Program-made: the position numbers and the translations under genes
The notes under the pieces: generated by a model
The model's database searches: none
What the model saw: the letters and a program-made list of their open reading frames with translations, nothing else
What the model was told of the DNA's origin: nothing
Shown here: piece after piece, positions 49,789 to 59,519 of the stretch
How the letters are laid out: each line of letters opens with the position of its first letter
Position numbering within the stretch: position 1 is the stretch's first letter
Source of the DNA: Lentzea tibetensis
Lineage (GTDB): Bacteria; Actinomycetota; Actinomycetes; Mycobacteriales; Pseudonocardiaceae
Assembly (NCBI RefSeq): GCF_007845675.1
Contig: NZ_VOBR01000009.1
Location: forward strand, 186,001-250,000
DNA: 64,000 bases
Direction of reading: 5' to 3'

Positions 49789-51118
49789 CCGTCGCGCCGG
49801 TGTCCGCGTCCGGCTGACCGCGCTGGCGGTGCTGGTCGTGGGGCTGGGGCTCGTCGCGGGCGGCTGGGTCGCGCTGACGCTCGTGCGGGACCGGCTGACG
49901 AGCAACGCCGAGGACGAGGCGCACCGGCAGGCCGACGCGGTCGTGCCGATGATCGTGAACGGCCTGCCGCCCGCGTTGCCGTCGCTCGTGCAGATAGTCG
50001 AACGCGACGGCACCGTCGCCGCCGCGGGCTCCGAGCTGGCGCACACCCGGCTGCTCGCGCTGTGGCCCGACGACGGCCCGGTCACCGGCACGTCCCGGCT
50101 GCCGGACGGCGAGCACCACGCCGTCGCGGGCGTCGTCGGCGCCGTGAACGGACGGCCGGTCGCGGTGTACGCGGCGGCGTCGCTGGAGCACGCCGACGAG
50201 GGCGTGGAGGCGGCGGCGTCCGCGCTCGTGATCATCGTGCCGCTGCTGCTCGTCGCCGTCGGCGGGACCGCGTGGCTGGTGGTCGGCAGGGCGCTGCGCC
50301 CGGTCGAGGCGATCCGCGAGCGGGTCACCGAGATCACCGGCAGCCAGCTCGACCGGCGCGTGCCCGAACCGGCGTCCGACGACGAGATCGGCAGGCTCGC
50401 CCGCACGATGAACGAGATGCTGACGAGGCTGGAGCAGACGCACGAGCGCCAGCGCCGCTTCGCCGCCGACGCCGCGCACGAGCTGCGCAGCCCGCTGGCC
50501 AGCCTGCGCACCCGCCTCGAGGTCGGCCTCGCGCACCCGGCCGGCACCGACTGGGTCCGGCTGGCGGGCGAGGTGCACCGCGAGGCCGTCCGGCTCGGCG
50601 GCCTCACCGACGAGCTGATCGTGCTGGCACTGACCGACGGCGTCTCGGAGCCCGTCGAGTGGGTCGACCTGGACGAGGTGGTGCTGACCGAGATCGACGC
50701 CGTCCGCGCCCGAGGCGTGGTGGACGTCGAGCTGTCGCCGTTCTCGGCGGCGCGGCTGCGCGGCCGGACGGGCGAGCTGGGCCGGGTCGTCCGCAACCTG
50801 CTGGACAACGCCGAACGCCACGCGCGGCACCGGATCACCGTCGGGCTGCGCGCGGAGGAGCGGTTCGCGGAGCTCGTCGTGGCCGATGACGGTCCGGGGA
50901 TCCCGGCGCCCGACCGGGAGCTGGTGTTCGAGCGGTTCTTCCGGTCGCAACGGGCCCGTGAACGCGACTCCGGCGGTGCGGGGCTCGGGCTGGCGATCGT
51001 GCGCGAGGTGACCGAGCGGCACGGCGGACTCGTGTGGCTCGCCGAGTCCGCTGAAGGCGCCTGCTTCCACGTGCGGCTCCCCCTCACGGCGGACGGCGGA
51101 AGTCAGCTCTCGGTCTGA
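49778..51118 (+). CDS. Membrane sensor histidine kinase
   Basis: A 446-residue kinase that overlaps the response regulator by 11 bases. Two transmembrane helices (about 12-36 and 148-170) flank a small extracellular sensor. HAMP comes next, then the H box FAADAAHELRSPLASLRTRL, N box VRNLLDNAERHA, G1 VVADDGPGIP and G2 GGAGLGLAIV. Likely senses an envelope signal and controls the neighbouring exporter and SARP fusion. Confidence 0.94.
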   Translation: MAGSRRAGVRVRLTALAVLVVGLGLVAGGWVALTLVRDRLTSNAEDEAHRQADAVVPMIVNGLPPALPSLVQIVERDGTVAAAGSELAHTRLLALWPDDGPVTGTSRLPDGEHHAVAGVVGAVNGRPVAVYAAASLEHADEGVEAAASALVIIVPLLLVAVGGTAWLVVGRALRPVEAIRERVTEITGSQLDRRVPEPASDDEIGRLARTMNEMLTRLEQTHERQRRFAADAAHELRSPLASLRTRLEVGLAHPAGTDWVRLAGEVHREAVRLGGLTDELIVLALTDGVSEPVEWVDLDEVVLTEIDAVRARGVVDVELSPFSAARLRGRTGELGRVVRNLLDNAERHARHRITVGLRAEERFAELVVADDGPGIPAPDRELVFERFFRSQRARERDSGGAGLGLAIVREVTERHGGLVWLAESAEGACFHVRLPLTADGGSQLSV

Positions 51119-51196
51119 CTACACCGAAACGGCGTTGTGGTTCCGTTGGAATCGCTACGGTCGCCGTGCTCGTTCACGTCTCAAGGGGGAGAAGAG

Positions 51197-51733
51197 ATGA
51201 GCGATCGGAAAGTGTTGGCGGTGCTCATAAAAGCCGGGGACACAGCACTGGACCGGCCACTGGGGGTAGGCGGGCTGATCAACGAGAACGTGGCGCTGGT
51301 CGTGCTCGACGAGAAGGCCGAGCTGGGCAGCCTCGCCGAGCTCGAGGTGCTGATCACGCCGGTTCCGCTGGCGGACGGCGACGTGGTCGAACGGATCAAA
51401 CCCGCGGCCGCCATGGTCGGGAAGCTGAACGGCACCAGCGAGACCATGGCAGGCATCCGGCTCGCGCACCCGTCCCGGCACGGACGCGGCTGCCCGACGA
51501 CCCGCGACGCCCTCGTGCTGGAACTGGCCGCCGAGAAGGACGTCTGGCGAGCCGGGCAGAAGCTCGGCGACCTCGGCGACCGGCTGTCCGACGTCGAGAT
51601 CACCAAGGCGCTGGAGAACGCCCGCGCCGCGGAGGAGGAGTACAGCGCACGCGAGCTCCGGTTCCTCGGCGAGCCGACCGCCGAGGAGATCGGCGCGAAC
51701 TGCGCCATGGGGTGCGGAGAGAACTGTCGTTAG
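51197..51733 (+). CDS. Unknown protein with Cys-rich C-terminal tail
   Basis: A 178-residue protein; ATG 51197 with GGGGGAGAAGAG. The N-terminal 60 residues (KVLAVLIKAGDTALDRPLGV, then GGLINENVALVVLD) recall a degenerate trypsin-like beta-barrel without the catalytic His. A helical middle follows. The protein ends ANCAMGCGENCR with three Cys spaced by three residues. It lies just upstream of a NarL-type two-component system. Metal binding, a disulfide or a modified C-terminal peptide are all possible. Confidence 0.6.
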   Translation: MSDRKVLAVLIKAGDTALDRPLGVGGLINENVALVVLDEKAELGSLAELEVLITPVPLADGDVVERIKPAAAMVGKLNGTSETMAGIRLAHPSRHGRGCPTTRDALVLELAAEKDVWRAGQKLGDLGDRLSDVEITKALENARAAEEEYSARELRFLGEPTAEEIGANCAMGCGENCR

Positions 51734-51757
51734 CCCGCCTGAGCGGAAAGGTTGGGA

Positions 51758-52927
51758 ATGAGCGTCCGCCTCAAGGACCTGGCACTGGCCACCGCCCTGT
51801 TCGTCCTCGACGTCCTCGGGTTCTGGGCGCTCAACGTCACGTCGGCGCCGACGGTGTGGGTCGCGATCGGCGCCGTCGCGCCGATCGCGCTGGCGTGGCG
51901 CAGGGAGCATCCGGTCGCGGTGTTCTGGGTCGTGTGGGCGCACACCGTCGCGCTGCTGGGTCTCATGCCCGCACCGGGACCGCGTCCGACGTTCGTCATG
52001 CTGCTCGCGCTCTACACGGTCGCGGTGTACGGCGGCCGGAAGTGGTCCGTGGTCGCGCTCGCGGTGTCCGTGGCGCCGATCGCCGGCTACCTGTGGCGCG
52101 AGTACCAGATCGCGCCGCCGGGCAAGGAGCTCACCTGGGTGATCACCAGCGGCCCCTTCTACCTGATCGTCTACGTCAGCGCGTGGGCCGTGGGGCGGTG
52201 GAGGGAGTCGCACCGGAGGTTCGTGCTCGAGTCGCAGCGGCGCGAGGAGGCGGAGGCCTACCTCGCGGTCGCGGCGGAGCGGAACCGGATCGCCGCCGAG
52301 CTGCACGACATCGTGGCGCACTCGGTGACGGTGATGGTGCTGCAGGCGGCAGGGGCGCGGCGGTCGGACGTCAGCCAGGACGTCGAGCGGGCGCTCGCCA
52401 ACATCGAGTCCGCCGGGCAGCAGGCGATGGTCGAGCTGCGCAGGTTGCTCAAGCTCGTGCAGGACGGCGGGGAACAGCACCACTTCCAGCCGCCGCCCGG
52501 TGTGCGGCAGGTGGCCGGACTGGTCGAGGTGATCAGGTCGGCGGGCCCGTCCGTCGAGCTGCTCGAGCAGGGCACGCCCGGCGAGCTGGCGCCGAGCGTC
52601 GACCTCGCCGCGTACCGGGTCGTGCAGGAGGCGCTCACGAACGTCGCGAAGCACGCCGGTGCGCACGCGCACGCCGTGGTCACGATGCGCTGGGAACTTC
52701 AGCAGCTCGTGATCGAGGTGCGGGACAATGGACGTGAGCAGCGCGCGCCCACTTCGGCCGCGTTGTCGACGGGGCACGGCCTGAGCAAGCTGCGCGAACG
52801 CGTGCAGTCGGCGTGCGGGAAGCTCACCGCGGGCCCCGCCGAGGGGGGCGGTTTCCTGGTGGCGGCCACCCTGCCCACGCAACGGGGGGACGAGACGGAT
52901 GGCGATTCGGGTCCTGCTGGCCGATGA
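51758..52927 (+). CDS. NarL-type membrane sensor histidine kinase
   Basis: A 389-residue protein; ATG 51758 behind GGAAAGG. About four or five N-terminal helices form a membrane sensor (to residue ~145). Next a HisKA_3 dimerisation box ERNRIAAELHDIVAHSVTVM with the phospho-His, and a HATPase_c domain with YRVVQEALTNVAKHAGA and HGLSKLRERV. The end overlaps the regulator gene by 29 bases. Confidence 0.93.
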   Translation: MSVRLKDLALATALFVLDVLGFWALNVTSAPTVWVAIGAVAPIALAWRREHPVAVFWVVWAHTVALLGLMPAPGPRPTFVMLLALYTVAVYGGRKWSVVALAVSVAPIAGYLWREYQIAPPGKELTWVITSGPFYLIVYVSAWAVGRWRESHRRFVLESQRREEAEAYLAVAAERNRIAAELHDIVAHSVTVMVLQAAGARRSDVSQDVERALANIESAGQQAMVELRRLLKLVQDGGEQHHFQPPPGVRQVAGLVEVIRSAGPSVELLEQGTPGELAPSVDLAAYRVVQEALTNVAKHAGAHAHAVVTMRWELQQLVIEVRDNGREQRAPTSAALSTGHGLSKLRERVQSACGKLTAGPAEGGGFLVAATLPTQRGDETDGDSGPAGR

Positions 52928-53582
52928 CCAGGACCTCGTGGGCGAAGGCATCGGGATGCTGTTGCAGCGCGAGGACGGCATCGACGTCGTCGGCGACGCC
53001 CGCAACGGACGCGAGGCCGTCGAGCTGGCCCGCGAGCTGCAGCCCGACATCGTGCTGATGGACGTCCGCATGCCCGAGCTGGACGGGGTCGCGGCGACCA
53101 GCCTGATCACCGCCGACGACTTCGCCGCCGACCCGAACCGGCCGGTCAAGGTGCTGGTGCTGACGACCTACAACGTCGGTGCGGCGGTGCGGGACGCGTT
53201 GCGCAAGGGGGCGTCCGGGTTCCTGCTCAAGGACCGGGCCAGCACCGACCTCGTGGCCGCGGTGAAGGTCATCGCGCGCGGTGAGGCGTGGCTCGATCCG
53301 GCGGTCACCCTGGATCTGATCGCGGAGCTGCGCGCGGTGCCGGAGTCGACGTTCGCGGCGCGCGACCGGCTCAGCCAGCTGACGCCGCGCGAGTCCGAGG
53401 TGCTGACGTACGTCGCGCGTGGCATGTCGAACGCGGAGATCGCGGAACGGCTGGTGCTCGGCGAGGCGACGGTCAAGACGCACGTGAGCCGGATCCTGAT
53501 GAAGCTCGATCTGCGCGACCGGGCGCAGGCCGTCGCCGTCGCGTACCAGAACGGACTGGTCAGGGTCACCGGACTCGACTGA
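52899..53582 (+). CDS. NarL/FixJ-family response regulator
   Basis: A 227-residue regulator. The receiver has LLADDQDLV and the phospho-Asp in DIVLMDVRMPELDG (about 53); Lys is in FLLKDRAS. The C-terminal LuxR-type HTH reads LTPRESEVLTYVARGMSNAEI and TVKTHVSRILMKL. It is the partner of the overlapping kinase. Confidence 0.94.
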   Translation: MAIRVLLADDQDLVGEGIGMLLQREDGIDVVGDARNGREAVELARELQPDIVLMDVRMPELDGVAATSLITADDFAADPNRPVKVLVLTTYNVGAAVRDALRKGASGFLLKDRASTDLVAAVKVIARGEAWLDPAVTLDLIAELRAVPESTFAARDRLSQLTPRESEVLTYVARGMSNAEIAERLVLGEATVKTHVSRILMKLDLRDRAQAVAVAYQNGLVRVTGLD

Positions 53583-53738
53583 GTACACCCAGAGGGTGAT
53601 GCGAAAGATCCGATTGAGGGCTGACGCGCCGCGCGGGTCCGGAGCGGACCATGGAACGTGCGGGGGATGCAGGGGGGAACAGGGGTCAGCGTCGGGTCGA
53701 GGGGGTTCGACGCTGACCTCGTCCGCCTCTGGGGTTCC

Positions 53739-54218
53739 TTACGAGCGGGGAGCGTGACCGGCCTGGTCGGTCAGCATGCGCAGGCCGCTGACGAGACCAC
53801 CCGCGAGGTCGCCTTCCTTGAAGGACGCGACCATGCTCATCACCGCGAGCTTGGCGCCTCGATCGGGCAGCCTGCGGTGCGACTCCTCACCGGTGACGAT
53901 CTCGACGACGCGCTCACCCGGCGACACGGCGACGAGCACCGCGTGCGCGGGCCTGGCCGTCTGCGCGTGCAGCTCCTCGGCACGCGCGCGGCTCTCCTTG
54001 CCGAGCTCGCCGAGGTACACGCTGAAGTCGAGCCCGGTGCTGCGGCTGGACAACGTCAGCGCCTCGTCCAAAGAGGACAGCTGCGCGGGCGTGAACGGCA
54101 GCGACGGGGCGTGCGGCTCGTACATCTTGGCGACGGACAGCCTGCCGCTGTTCGTGATCGCCTCGCCGATCCCGAGCTCGCGGTCCGGGTCGACGCGCTG
54201 AATCTCACCAGTTGCCAC
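53739..54218 (-). CDS. DUF5130 (TPM-like) protein
   Basis: A 159-residue protein; GTG 54218 behind GGGGAGGTGCCC. It belongs to the DUF5130 family found throughout mycolate and related actinobacteria (LGIGEAITNSGRLSVAKMYE, then LDFSVYLGELGKESRARAEE and RRLPDRGAKLAVMSMVASFK). The fold is probably TPM-like. In M. tuberculosis the homolog follows pepN. Function unknown. Overlaps the end of ctaJ. Confidence 0.82.
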   Translation of the reverse strand: MATGEIQRVDPDRELGIGEAITNSGRLSVAKMYEPHAPSLPFTPAQLSSLDEALTLSSRSTGLDFSVYLGELGKESRARAEELHAQTARPAHAVLVAVSPGERVVEIVTGEESHRRLPDRGAKLAVMSMVASFKEGDLAGGLVSGLRMLTDQAGHAPRS

Positions 54219-54447
54219 GGGCACCTCCCCTTGCCGTCCGTCCACCCACGACAGCAGCCTCGGCCTCGGGGGCGCGGCTCAGGCCGGCGGGGTTGGCACT
54301 CCACCACACGGGGGCGTAGCCCCACTCCTGCCCCGGCCGGTACCGGGGAATCCGGGTGGCCTTGGGCCTAATCGTCAGAAGCGTGATCACGCCGTAGATG
54401 GCCAGCGGGATCAGCGCGAAGACGAGCACGGTCTCCACGATGGTCAC
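54205..54447 (-). CDS. ctaJ: aa3-type cytochrome oxidase subunit CtaJ
   Basis: An 80-residue protein starting GTG 54447 (TIVETVLVFALIPLAIYGVI). One transmembrane helix is followed by the conserved KATRIPRYRPGQEWGYAPVW and SANPAG. This matches CtaJ, a small accessory subunit in the actinobacterial bcc-aa3 respiratory supercomplex. A TACCGT box six bases upstream of the GTG suggests a leaderless transcript. Overlaps the DUF5130 gene by 14 bases. Confidence 0.82.
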   Translation of the reverse strand: MTIVETVLVFALIPLAIYGVITLLTIRPKATRIPRYRPGQEWGYAPVWWSANPAGLSRAPEAEAAVVGGRTARGGARGNW

Positions 54448-54829
54448 GGCGGTACGGTAACCGACTTCACCCGTGCGCGAGCGGCCGGGCCAGCGTGATC
54501 GCGCGTCCCGGTGCGATGTCCGGGAGTTTCCCCACACAGGCAGCCGCGATGATGAAGCAACCGGAACTGAGGACTGCGCACGCCTGAGCCGCCGAACCTG
54601 TCGTGACGAACATCACGTTCCACCGATTCGGACGCTACGCATCGTGTCCATACCGGCCAGTAGAGGCAGTGAGCGCTCTCGTGCGGCGCAGCGGTTACAC
54701 CCGGTAGGCCTTCACCCGGACGGCGGCGAACGGGTGCCGGTTTGGGGTCTTGTCCCTGGAACAACCGGCTTCTAGCTTTTCACCTATACGGGTCTTGCGC
54801 ACCCGCCCGACAGTCCTGGAGGACACATT
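54448..54829. other. Gap upstream of the repeat protein
   Basis: 382 bp with no gene I can support. It must hold the divergent promoters of ctaJ and the repeat protein. A small hairpin CGGGTcttgcgcACCCG lies about 35 bp before the repeat-gene start, in the likely 5' leader. No riboswitch is recognised. Confidence 0.5.
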
Positions 54830-55420
54830 ATGTTCACGACGAGCCGCCCCCAGGCACGCCTCCTCACCCTTCCGAGCTACAAGGACGATTCAGTGCGTAT
54901 CACGGCCAGTGACTCCGTTCGCATCACAGCGGGTGACTCCGTTCGGATCACTGCTGGCGATTCGGTCCGCATCACGGCCGGCGACTCGGTCCGCATCACC
55001 TGCGGCGACTCCGTTCGCATCACCGCGAGCGATTCGGTCAGGATCACCGCTGGCGACTCGGTTCGGATCACGATGGGCGACTCGGTGCGCATCACCATGG
55101 GCGACTCGGTCCGGATCACCATGGACGACTCCGTGCGCATCACGGCGGGCGACTCGGTGCGCATCACCTGCGAAGACTCGGTCCGCATCACGGCTCAGGA
55201 CTCGGTCCGCATCACGATGGACGACTCGGTCCGCATCACCTGCGAAGACTCGGTCCGCATCACGGCAGAAGACTCGGTGCGCATCACGATGAACGACGAC
55301 TCCGTGCGCATCACGTGCGAGGACTCGGTCCGGATCACCGCGGAGGACTCGGTTCGCATCACCATGGGCGACTCGGTGCGCATCACGGCGCGCAAGGACG
55401 AGCTGGCCCTGGCGGCCTGA
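54830..55420 (+). CDS. DSVRIT octapeptide-repeat protein
   Basis: A 196-residue protein; ATG 54830 with TGGAGGA upstream. A short N-terminus (MFTTSRPQARLLTLPSYKD) is followed by 21 copies of an eight-residue unit, DSVRIT plus two variable residues, and the tail RKDELALAA. The six core residues are invariant in all 21 units, while codons vary freely (four Ser, Val and Arg spellings), so the protein is under selection. Position 7 is Ala (11), Met (6) or Cys (4); units 12-20 cycle Cys-Ala-Met three times. One unit (17) has nine residues. No signal peptide or known domain. A beta-solenoid is the likely shape. Confidence 0.85.
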   Translation: MFTTSRPQARLLTLPSYKDDSVRITASDSVRITAGDSVRITAGDSVRITAGDSVRITCGDSVRITASDSVRITAGDSVRITMGDSVRITMGDSVRITMDDSVRITAGDSVRITCEDSVRITAQDSVRITMDDSVRITCEDSVRITAEDSVRITMNDDSVRITCEDSVRITAEDSVRITMGDSVRITARKDELALAA

Positions 55421-55427
55421 CACCGGC

Positions 55428-55952
55428 TCAGGCCGCGGGCTCACCCAGGTACGGCAGCCACTGCGGGTCGGCTTCGGCCACCCCGGCGAGCAGCCGCCAG
55501 TGCGGCCCGCGCGGAGCGGCGGGTACCACGCGCAGCCTCCACCCCAGCTCGGACAGCAGCTTGTCCGCCTTGCGGTGGTTGCACTTCGCGCAGCACGCGA
55601 CGCAGTTGGTCCAGGTGTGGGGCCCGCCCCTGCTGCGCGGCACGACGTGGTCGATGGTCTCGGCTCGGCCACCGCAGTACGCGCAGCGGTAGCGATCGCG
55701 GTGCATCAACCCGGCACGGGTCAGCGGCACCCGGCCGCGATAGGGAACGCGAACGTAGGTGCTCAGCCGGATGACGGACGGCACGAGCACCTCGGACGTC
55801 GAGGAGTGCAGCACGAGACCCGCGGGATCACCGTGCACGACCTCGGCCTTTCCGCACACGACGAGGACGACCGCGCGTCGCAGTGACAGCGCGGTCAGCG
55901 GTTCGAACGTGGCGTTGAGCAGAAGTACCTTGCGTCTTCCCCAGGGGAACAT
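55428..55952 (-). CDS. HNH endonuclease (Rv2469c-like)
   Basis: At least 174 residues from ATG 55952; the frame is open to 56096, so a longer form of up to 222 residues is possible. KVLLLNATFEPLTALSLRRA near the start is the family mark. The HNH core is RCAYCGGRAETIDHVVPRSR, then CCAKCNHRKADKLL, with two zinc CxxC pairs. It is widely conserved in actinobacteria; the cellular substrate is unknown. Convergent with the DSVRIT-repeat gene with only seven bases between. Confidence 0.88.
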   Translation of the reverse strand: MFPWGRRKVLLLNATFEPLTALSLRRAVVLVVCGKAEVVHGDPAGLVLHSSTSEVLVPSVIRLSTYVRVPYRGRVPLTRAGLMHRDRYRCAYCGGRAETIDHVVPRSRGGPHTWTNCVACCAKCNHRKADKLLSELGWRLRVVPAAPRGPHWRLLAGVAEADPQWLPYLGEPAA

Positions 55953-56248
55953 GACCGGGGTATGTCCGGCACCTCCCCCATCGCGATCCCCATCGGGCAC
56001 GGCGTGCACGGATGACTTATTTCGGCATGCGGGGATCACCGGCGCTACCTCACCCGATATGGGGGCGCCGTTGGGGGTCGGTTGTCGGTCTGGCACGCGA
56101 CCACCTCCACCGGTTCAGGCATAGCAGACCACAGATCACCCTCAAAAATCACGTGTGATAAGCGACGCGTCATGGATGTGTGATCGAAACTCAGGTGAAC
56201 GAGCTCCCTAAACGGGGATGGTTTTCATCGCCCGCTACCCTTGACAAG

Positions 56249-58348
56249 GTGACCGAGGCTCCCTCCACATCTCCGCCCGCGACGATCACGTACCCGCTCG
56301 CGGAGCGGCTAAACCTCATCGAGCACCTGCACGGGCGCGCGGTGGCCGATCCGTACCGCTGGCTCGAGGACGCGAACGACCAGCGGACCGAGACGTGGTC
56401 GGGCGAGCAGGACGTGCTCACGCGGTCCTGGCTGGACGCGATGCCCGGCCGCGAGCGCCTCGGCACCCGGTTGCGCGAGCTGATGCGCACCGGTTCGGTG
56501 TCCACCCCGACGTGGCGCGCGGGCCGCGCGTTCTTCACCCGGCGCGGGCCCGAGCAGGACCACCCGGTCGTCTACCTGCGCGAGCAGGACGGCACGGAGC
56601 GCGTGCTGCTGGACGTGAGCGAGCTGGACCCGTCGGGCCGCACGACGCTGGACGGGTGGTCGCCGTCGCTGGAGGGCACGCGGCTGGCGTACCAGGTCTC
56701 GGTCGGCGGCAACGAGCACTCGCTGCTGCACGTGGTCGACGTCGACAGCGGTGAGCTGATCGAGGGCCCGATCGACCGCTGCCGCTACTCCCCCATCGGC
56801 TGGCTGCCGGGCGGCGAGGAGTTCTTCTACGTGCGGCAGCTCGACCCGGCCGGTCTGCCGGAGGACGAGCAGCTGTTCCACCGCCGGGTGTGGCGGCACC
56901 GCGTCGGCGCGGACCCCGTGACGGACGTCAACGTGCACGGCGACGGCCTCGACCACACCTACTACTACGGGCTCAGCGTGTCGCAGGACGGCCGCTGGCT
57001 GGTCGTCAACGGCGCGCCCGGCACCGTGCGCCGCGACTCGGTGTGGATCGCGGACCTGCACGGCACCGGTGAGCTGAAGCCCGTCATCGACGCGGAGGCG
57101 GGCGCGCAGTGCTCGGCGTTCGTCGCGCGCGACGGGATGCTGTACGTCCACACGTCGCTGAACGCCTCGCGCTTCCGCATCTGCGTCGCGGACCCGGAGC
57201 GGCCGACGCCGGAGCACTGGGTCGAGCTCGTCGGCGAGGAACCGGACTCGGTCCTGGACGGTCTGCGCTGGCTGAACGGCACCCTCGTGGTGCTGCGCAC
57301 CAGGCACGCGGTGTCCGAACTGCACCTGCACGCGACCGACGGCGAGCACCTCGGCCAGATCCCGTTGCCCGGCACCGGGTCCGTGCACGGCATGTCCGTT
57401 GTGGACGCGGCGACCCCGCACGACCGCGACGCGCTGTGGGTCGGCTGGACGGACTTCGTCACGCCGCTGTCGGTGTACCGCTTCTCGCTGTCCTCCGGTG
57501 AGACGACGCTGGCCGAGGCCGCGCCGGGCCGCATCGAGCTGCCCGCGGTGACGACCCAGCAGATCTCCTACGCCTCGCTGGACGGCACGACCGTGCGCAT
57601 GTTCGTCGTGAGCGGCGAGCAGAGGCCCGACCTGCCGCGTCCCACGCTGCTGACCGGCTACGGCGGTTTCGCGATCGGCCGCGGCCCCGGTTACAGCGCC
57701 ACGACGCTGGCCTGGGTCGAAGCGGGCGGCGTGTGGGTGCACGTGTCGCTGCGCGGTGGTGACGAGGAGGGCGAGGAGTGGCACCACGCGGGCATGCGCG
57801 AGCGCAAGCAGAACGTGTTCGACGACTTCCACGCCGCCGCCGAACGCCTGGTGCGCGACGGCTGGACCACGCCGCAGCAGCTCGCGATCATGGGCGGCTC
57901 CAACGGCGGCCTGCTCGTCGGCGCGGCGCTGACGCAGCGCCCGGAGCTGTACGCGGCCGTGGTGTGTTCAGCCCCACTGCTCGACATGGTGCGCTACGAG
58001 AAGTTCCTGCTCGGACGGTTGTGGGCGGAGGAATACGGCAGCGCAAGCGTTTCCGACGAGCTCGGCTGGCTGCTCTCCTACTCTCCGTACCATCGCGTCC
58101 GGCCCGATGTTGAGTACCCTTCGGTCCTGTTCACGGTGTTCGAGTCGGATTCCCGCGTGGACCCCAACCACGCCCGGAAGATGTGCGCCGCGTTGCAACA
58201 CGCGAGCACGAGTGATCCGACCAAGCACCCCGTGCTCATCAGGCGCGAGACCGAGGTCGGTCACGCCGGCCGTTCGGTGAGCCGGACGGTCGCTCTCGCC
58301 GTGGACCAGCTGACGTTTCTGGCCAATGCCACGGGCATGGAGTTGTAG
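56249..58348 (+). CDS. Prolyl oligopeptidase family serine peptidase (PtrB-like)
   Basis: A 699-residue S9A enzyme. GTG 56249 is preceded at eight bases by TACCCT, a fitting -10 box for a leaderless message. The N-terminal seven-bladed propeller is followed by the hydrolase domain with the Ser in [11 protein letters not shown] (about 550), Asp in DSRVDPNHA and His in VGHAGRSVS (about 670). It cleaves short peptides after Pro or basic residues in the cytoplasm. Confidence 0.93.
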   Translation: MTEAPSTSPPATITYPLAERLNLIEHLHGRAVADPYRWLEDANDQRTETWSGEQDVLTRSWLDAMPGRERLGTRLRELMRTGSVSTPTWRAGRAFFTRRGPEQDHPVVYLREQDGTERVLLDVSELDPSGRTTLDGWSPSLEGTRLAYQVSVGGNEHSLLHVVDVDSGELIEGPIDRCRYSPIGWLPGGEEFFYVRQLDPAGLPEDEQLFHRRVWRHRVGADPVTDVNVHGDGLDHTYYYGLSVSQDGRWLVVNGAPGTVRRDSVWIADLHGTGELKPVIDAEAGAQCSAFVARDGMLYVHTSLNASRFRICVADPERPTPEHWVELVGEEPDSVLDGLRWLNGTLVVLRTRHAVSELHLHATDGEHLGQIPLPGTGSVHGMSVVDAATPHDRDALWVGWTDFVTPLSVYRFSLSSGETTLAEAAPGRIELPAVTTQQISYASLDGTTVRMFVVSGEQRPDLPRPTLLTGYGGFAIGRGPGYSATTLAWVEAGGVWVHVSLRGGDEEGEEWHHAGMRERKQNVFDDFHAAAERLVRDGWTTPQQLAIMGGSNGGLLVGAALTQRPELYAAVVCSAPLLDMVRYEKFLLGRLWAEEYGSASVSDELGWLLSYSPYHRVRPDVEYPSVLFTVFESDSRVDPNHARKMCAALQHASTSDPTKHPVLIRRETEVGHAGRSVSRTVALAVDQLTFLANATGMEL

Positions 58349-58362
58349 GAGGGCACGACCGC

Positions 58363-59271
58363 GTGAGCGACTTGCAGCAGCAGTCGGTAGAAGCATTGAC
58401 CTGGTTCGAGACGAACGGCCCCAAGATCCTCGAGGGCGCCATCCGGATCGCGCTGATCGTGCTGATCGCACTGGTACTGCGCGCGGTGCTGCGCAAGATC
58501 ATCGACGGGCTCACCAGCGGCAGCCGGGAGGGCAAGAAGCCCGGCCTGCTCAAGCCGCTGCGAGAACGGGCACCGCAGGCGCTGGGCACACTCGTGTCCG
58601 AACGGCGCGAACAGCGCGCGAAGACGATCGGCTCGGTGCTGAAGTCGATCGTCACGATCCTGGTGTTCGGCATCGCGTTCATCCAGATCCTCACCGAGCT
58701 GGGCATGAACGTGGCACCGATCCTGACCTCGGCGGGCATCCTCGGCGTCGCCATCGGTTTCGGCGCGCAGAACCTGGTCAAGGACTTCCTGTCCGGCATG
58801 TTCATGATGCTGGAGGACCAGTACGGCGTGGGCGACGTCGTCGACCTGGGCCCGGCCATCGGCACCGTCGAGGCCGTCGCGCTGCGCACCACGACGATCC
58901 GCGACACCAACGGCACCGTCTGGTACGTCCGCAACGGCGAGATCCTGCGCGTCGGCAACTCGAGCCAGGGCTTCGCGGTCGCCGTCGTCGACCTGCCGCT
59001 CGGCTACGGCGCGAACCTGGCCGAGGTGTCCCAGGTCCTCGAGCGGGTGGCGCGCACGGTCACCGACAAGGAGCCGCTGTCCAACGACGTGACCGCCAAG
59101 CCCGAGGTGCTGGGCGTGGAGAAGGTCACGCCCGAGGGCATCACCATGCGGGTCACCGTCAAGACCCGCCCCGGCCGTCAGTGGGCCGTCCAGCGCGCGC
59201 TTCGCGCCCAGCTCATGCCCGCACTGGAAGAGGCCGGTTTCCGCCCCACCGCGAGCAACGGGAGCAAGTAG
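58363..59271 (+). CDS. MscS-family mechanosensitive channel
   Basis: A 302-residue protein; GTG 58363. There are three membrane helices, the first near 25-43, then a long basic linker and TM3 with [20 protein letters not shown], the Gly/Ala-rich pore helix of MscS. The beta domain follows ([33 protein letters not shown]). It opens under membrane tension to release ions. Starts 14 bases after the peptidase gene. Confidence 0.93.
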   Translation: MSDLQQQSVEALTWFETNGPKILEGAIRIALIVLIALVLRAVLRKIIDGLTSGSREGKKPGLLKPLRERAPQALGTLVSERREQRAKTIGSVLKSIVTILVFGIAFIQILTELGMNVAPILTSAGILGVAIGFGAQNLVKDFLSGMFMMLEDQYGVGDVVDLGPAIGTVEAVALRTTTIRDTNGTVWYVRNGEILRVGNSSQGFAVAVVDLPLGYGANLAEVSQVLERVARTVTDKEPLSNDVTAKPEVLGVEKVTPEGITMRVTVKTRPGRQWAVQRALRAQLMPALEEAGFRPTASNGSK

Positions 59272-59280
59272 CGCCCAGCG

Positions 59281-59311
59281 GTGCCGCCCGGCCATCTCGC
59301 GCGGGCGGCAC
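59281..59311. terminator. Terminator-like hairpin after the MscS gene
   Basis: GTGCCGCCCG (59281-59290) pairs with CGGGCGGCAC (59302-59311) around an 11-base loop. It has no U run, like many actinobacterial terminators. Confidence 0.68.
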
Positions 59312-59472
59312 TCGCACATGCCCTCCCGCCGAGCGGCCGCCTGGCTCGTGGCTCGTCGCGTGCTGGCGGCCCGCGGACCGTCTGCCACGCATTTCGTTGT
59401 GGCGACAATCACCTGGGTGCCGGGCCGGCTTCCGCCTTCCCGTCGAGCGGGGCCCAACTAAGACAGCCAATC

Positions 59473-59501
59473 GCGGGGGCGGCCTGCGCGGCGGCCCCCG
59501 C
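59473..59501. promoter_or_regulatory. GC hairpin upstream of glbO
   Basis: GCGGGGGC (59473-59480) pairs with GCCCCCGC (59494-59501). It lies 18 bp before the glbO start, so it may be a leader structure or the second part of the upstream terminator. Confidence 0.5.
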
Positions 59502-59519
59502 GTCAGTCAGGATGGGTGG

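Noticed and set aside
54880-55400. CRISPR-like regular repeats
   Set aside because: The 24-bp units are back to back with no spacers and keep an open frame; synonymous variation shows a coding repeat.
53739-55427. A toxin-antitoxin or defence island around the repeat gene
   Set aside because: Neighbours are conserved housekeeping-type genes (DUF5130, ctaJ, HNH) known from the core order; no defence domain is visible.
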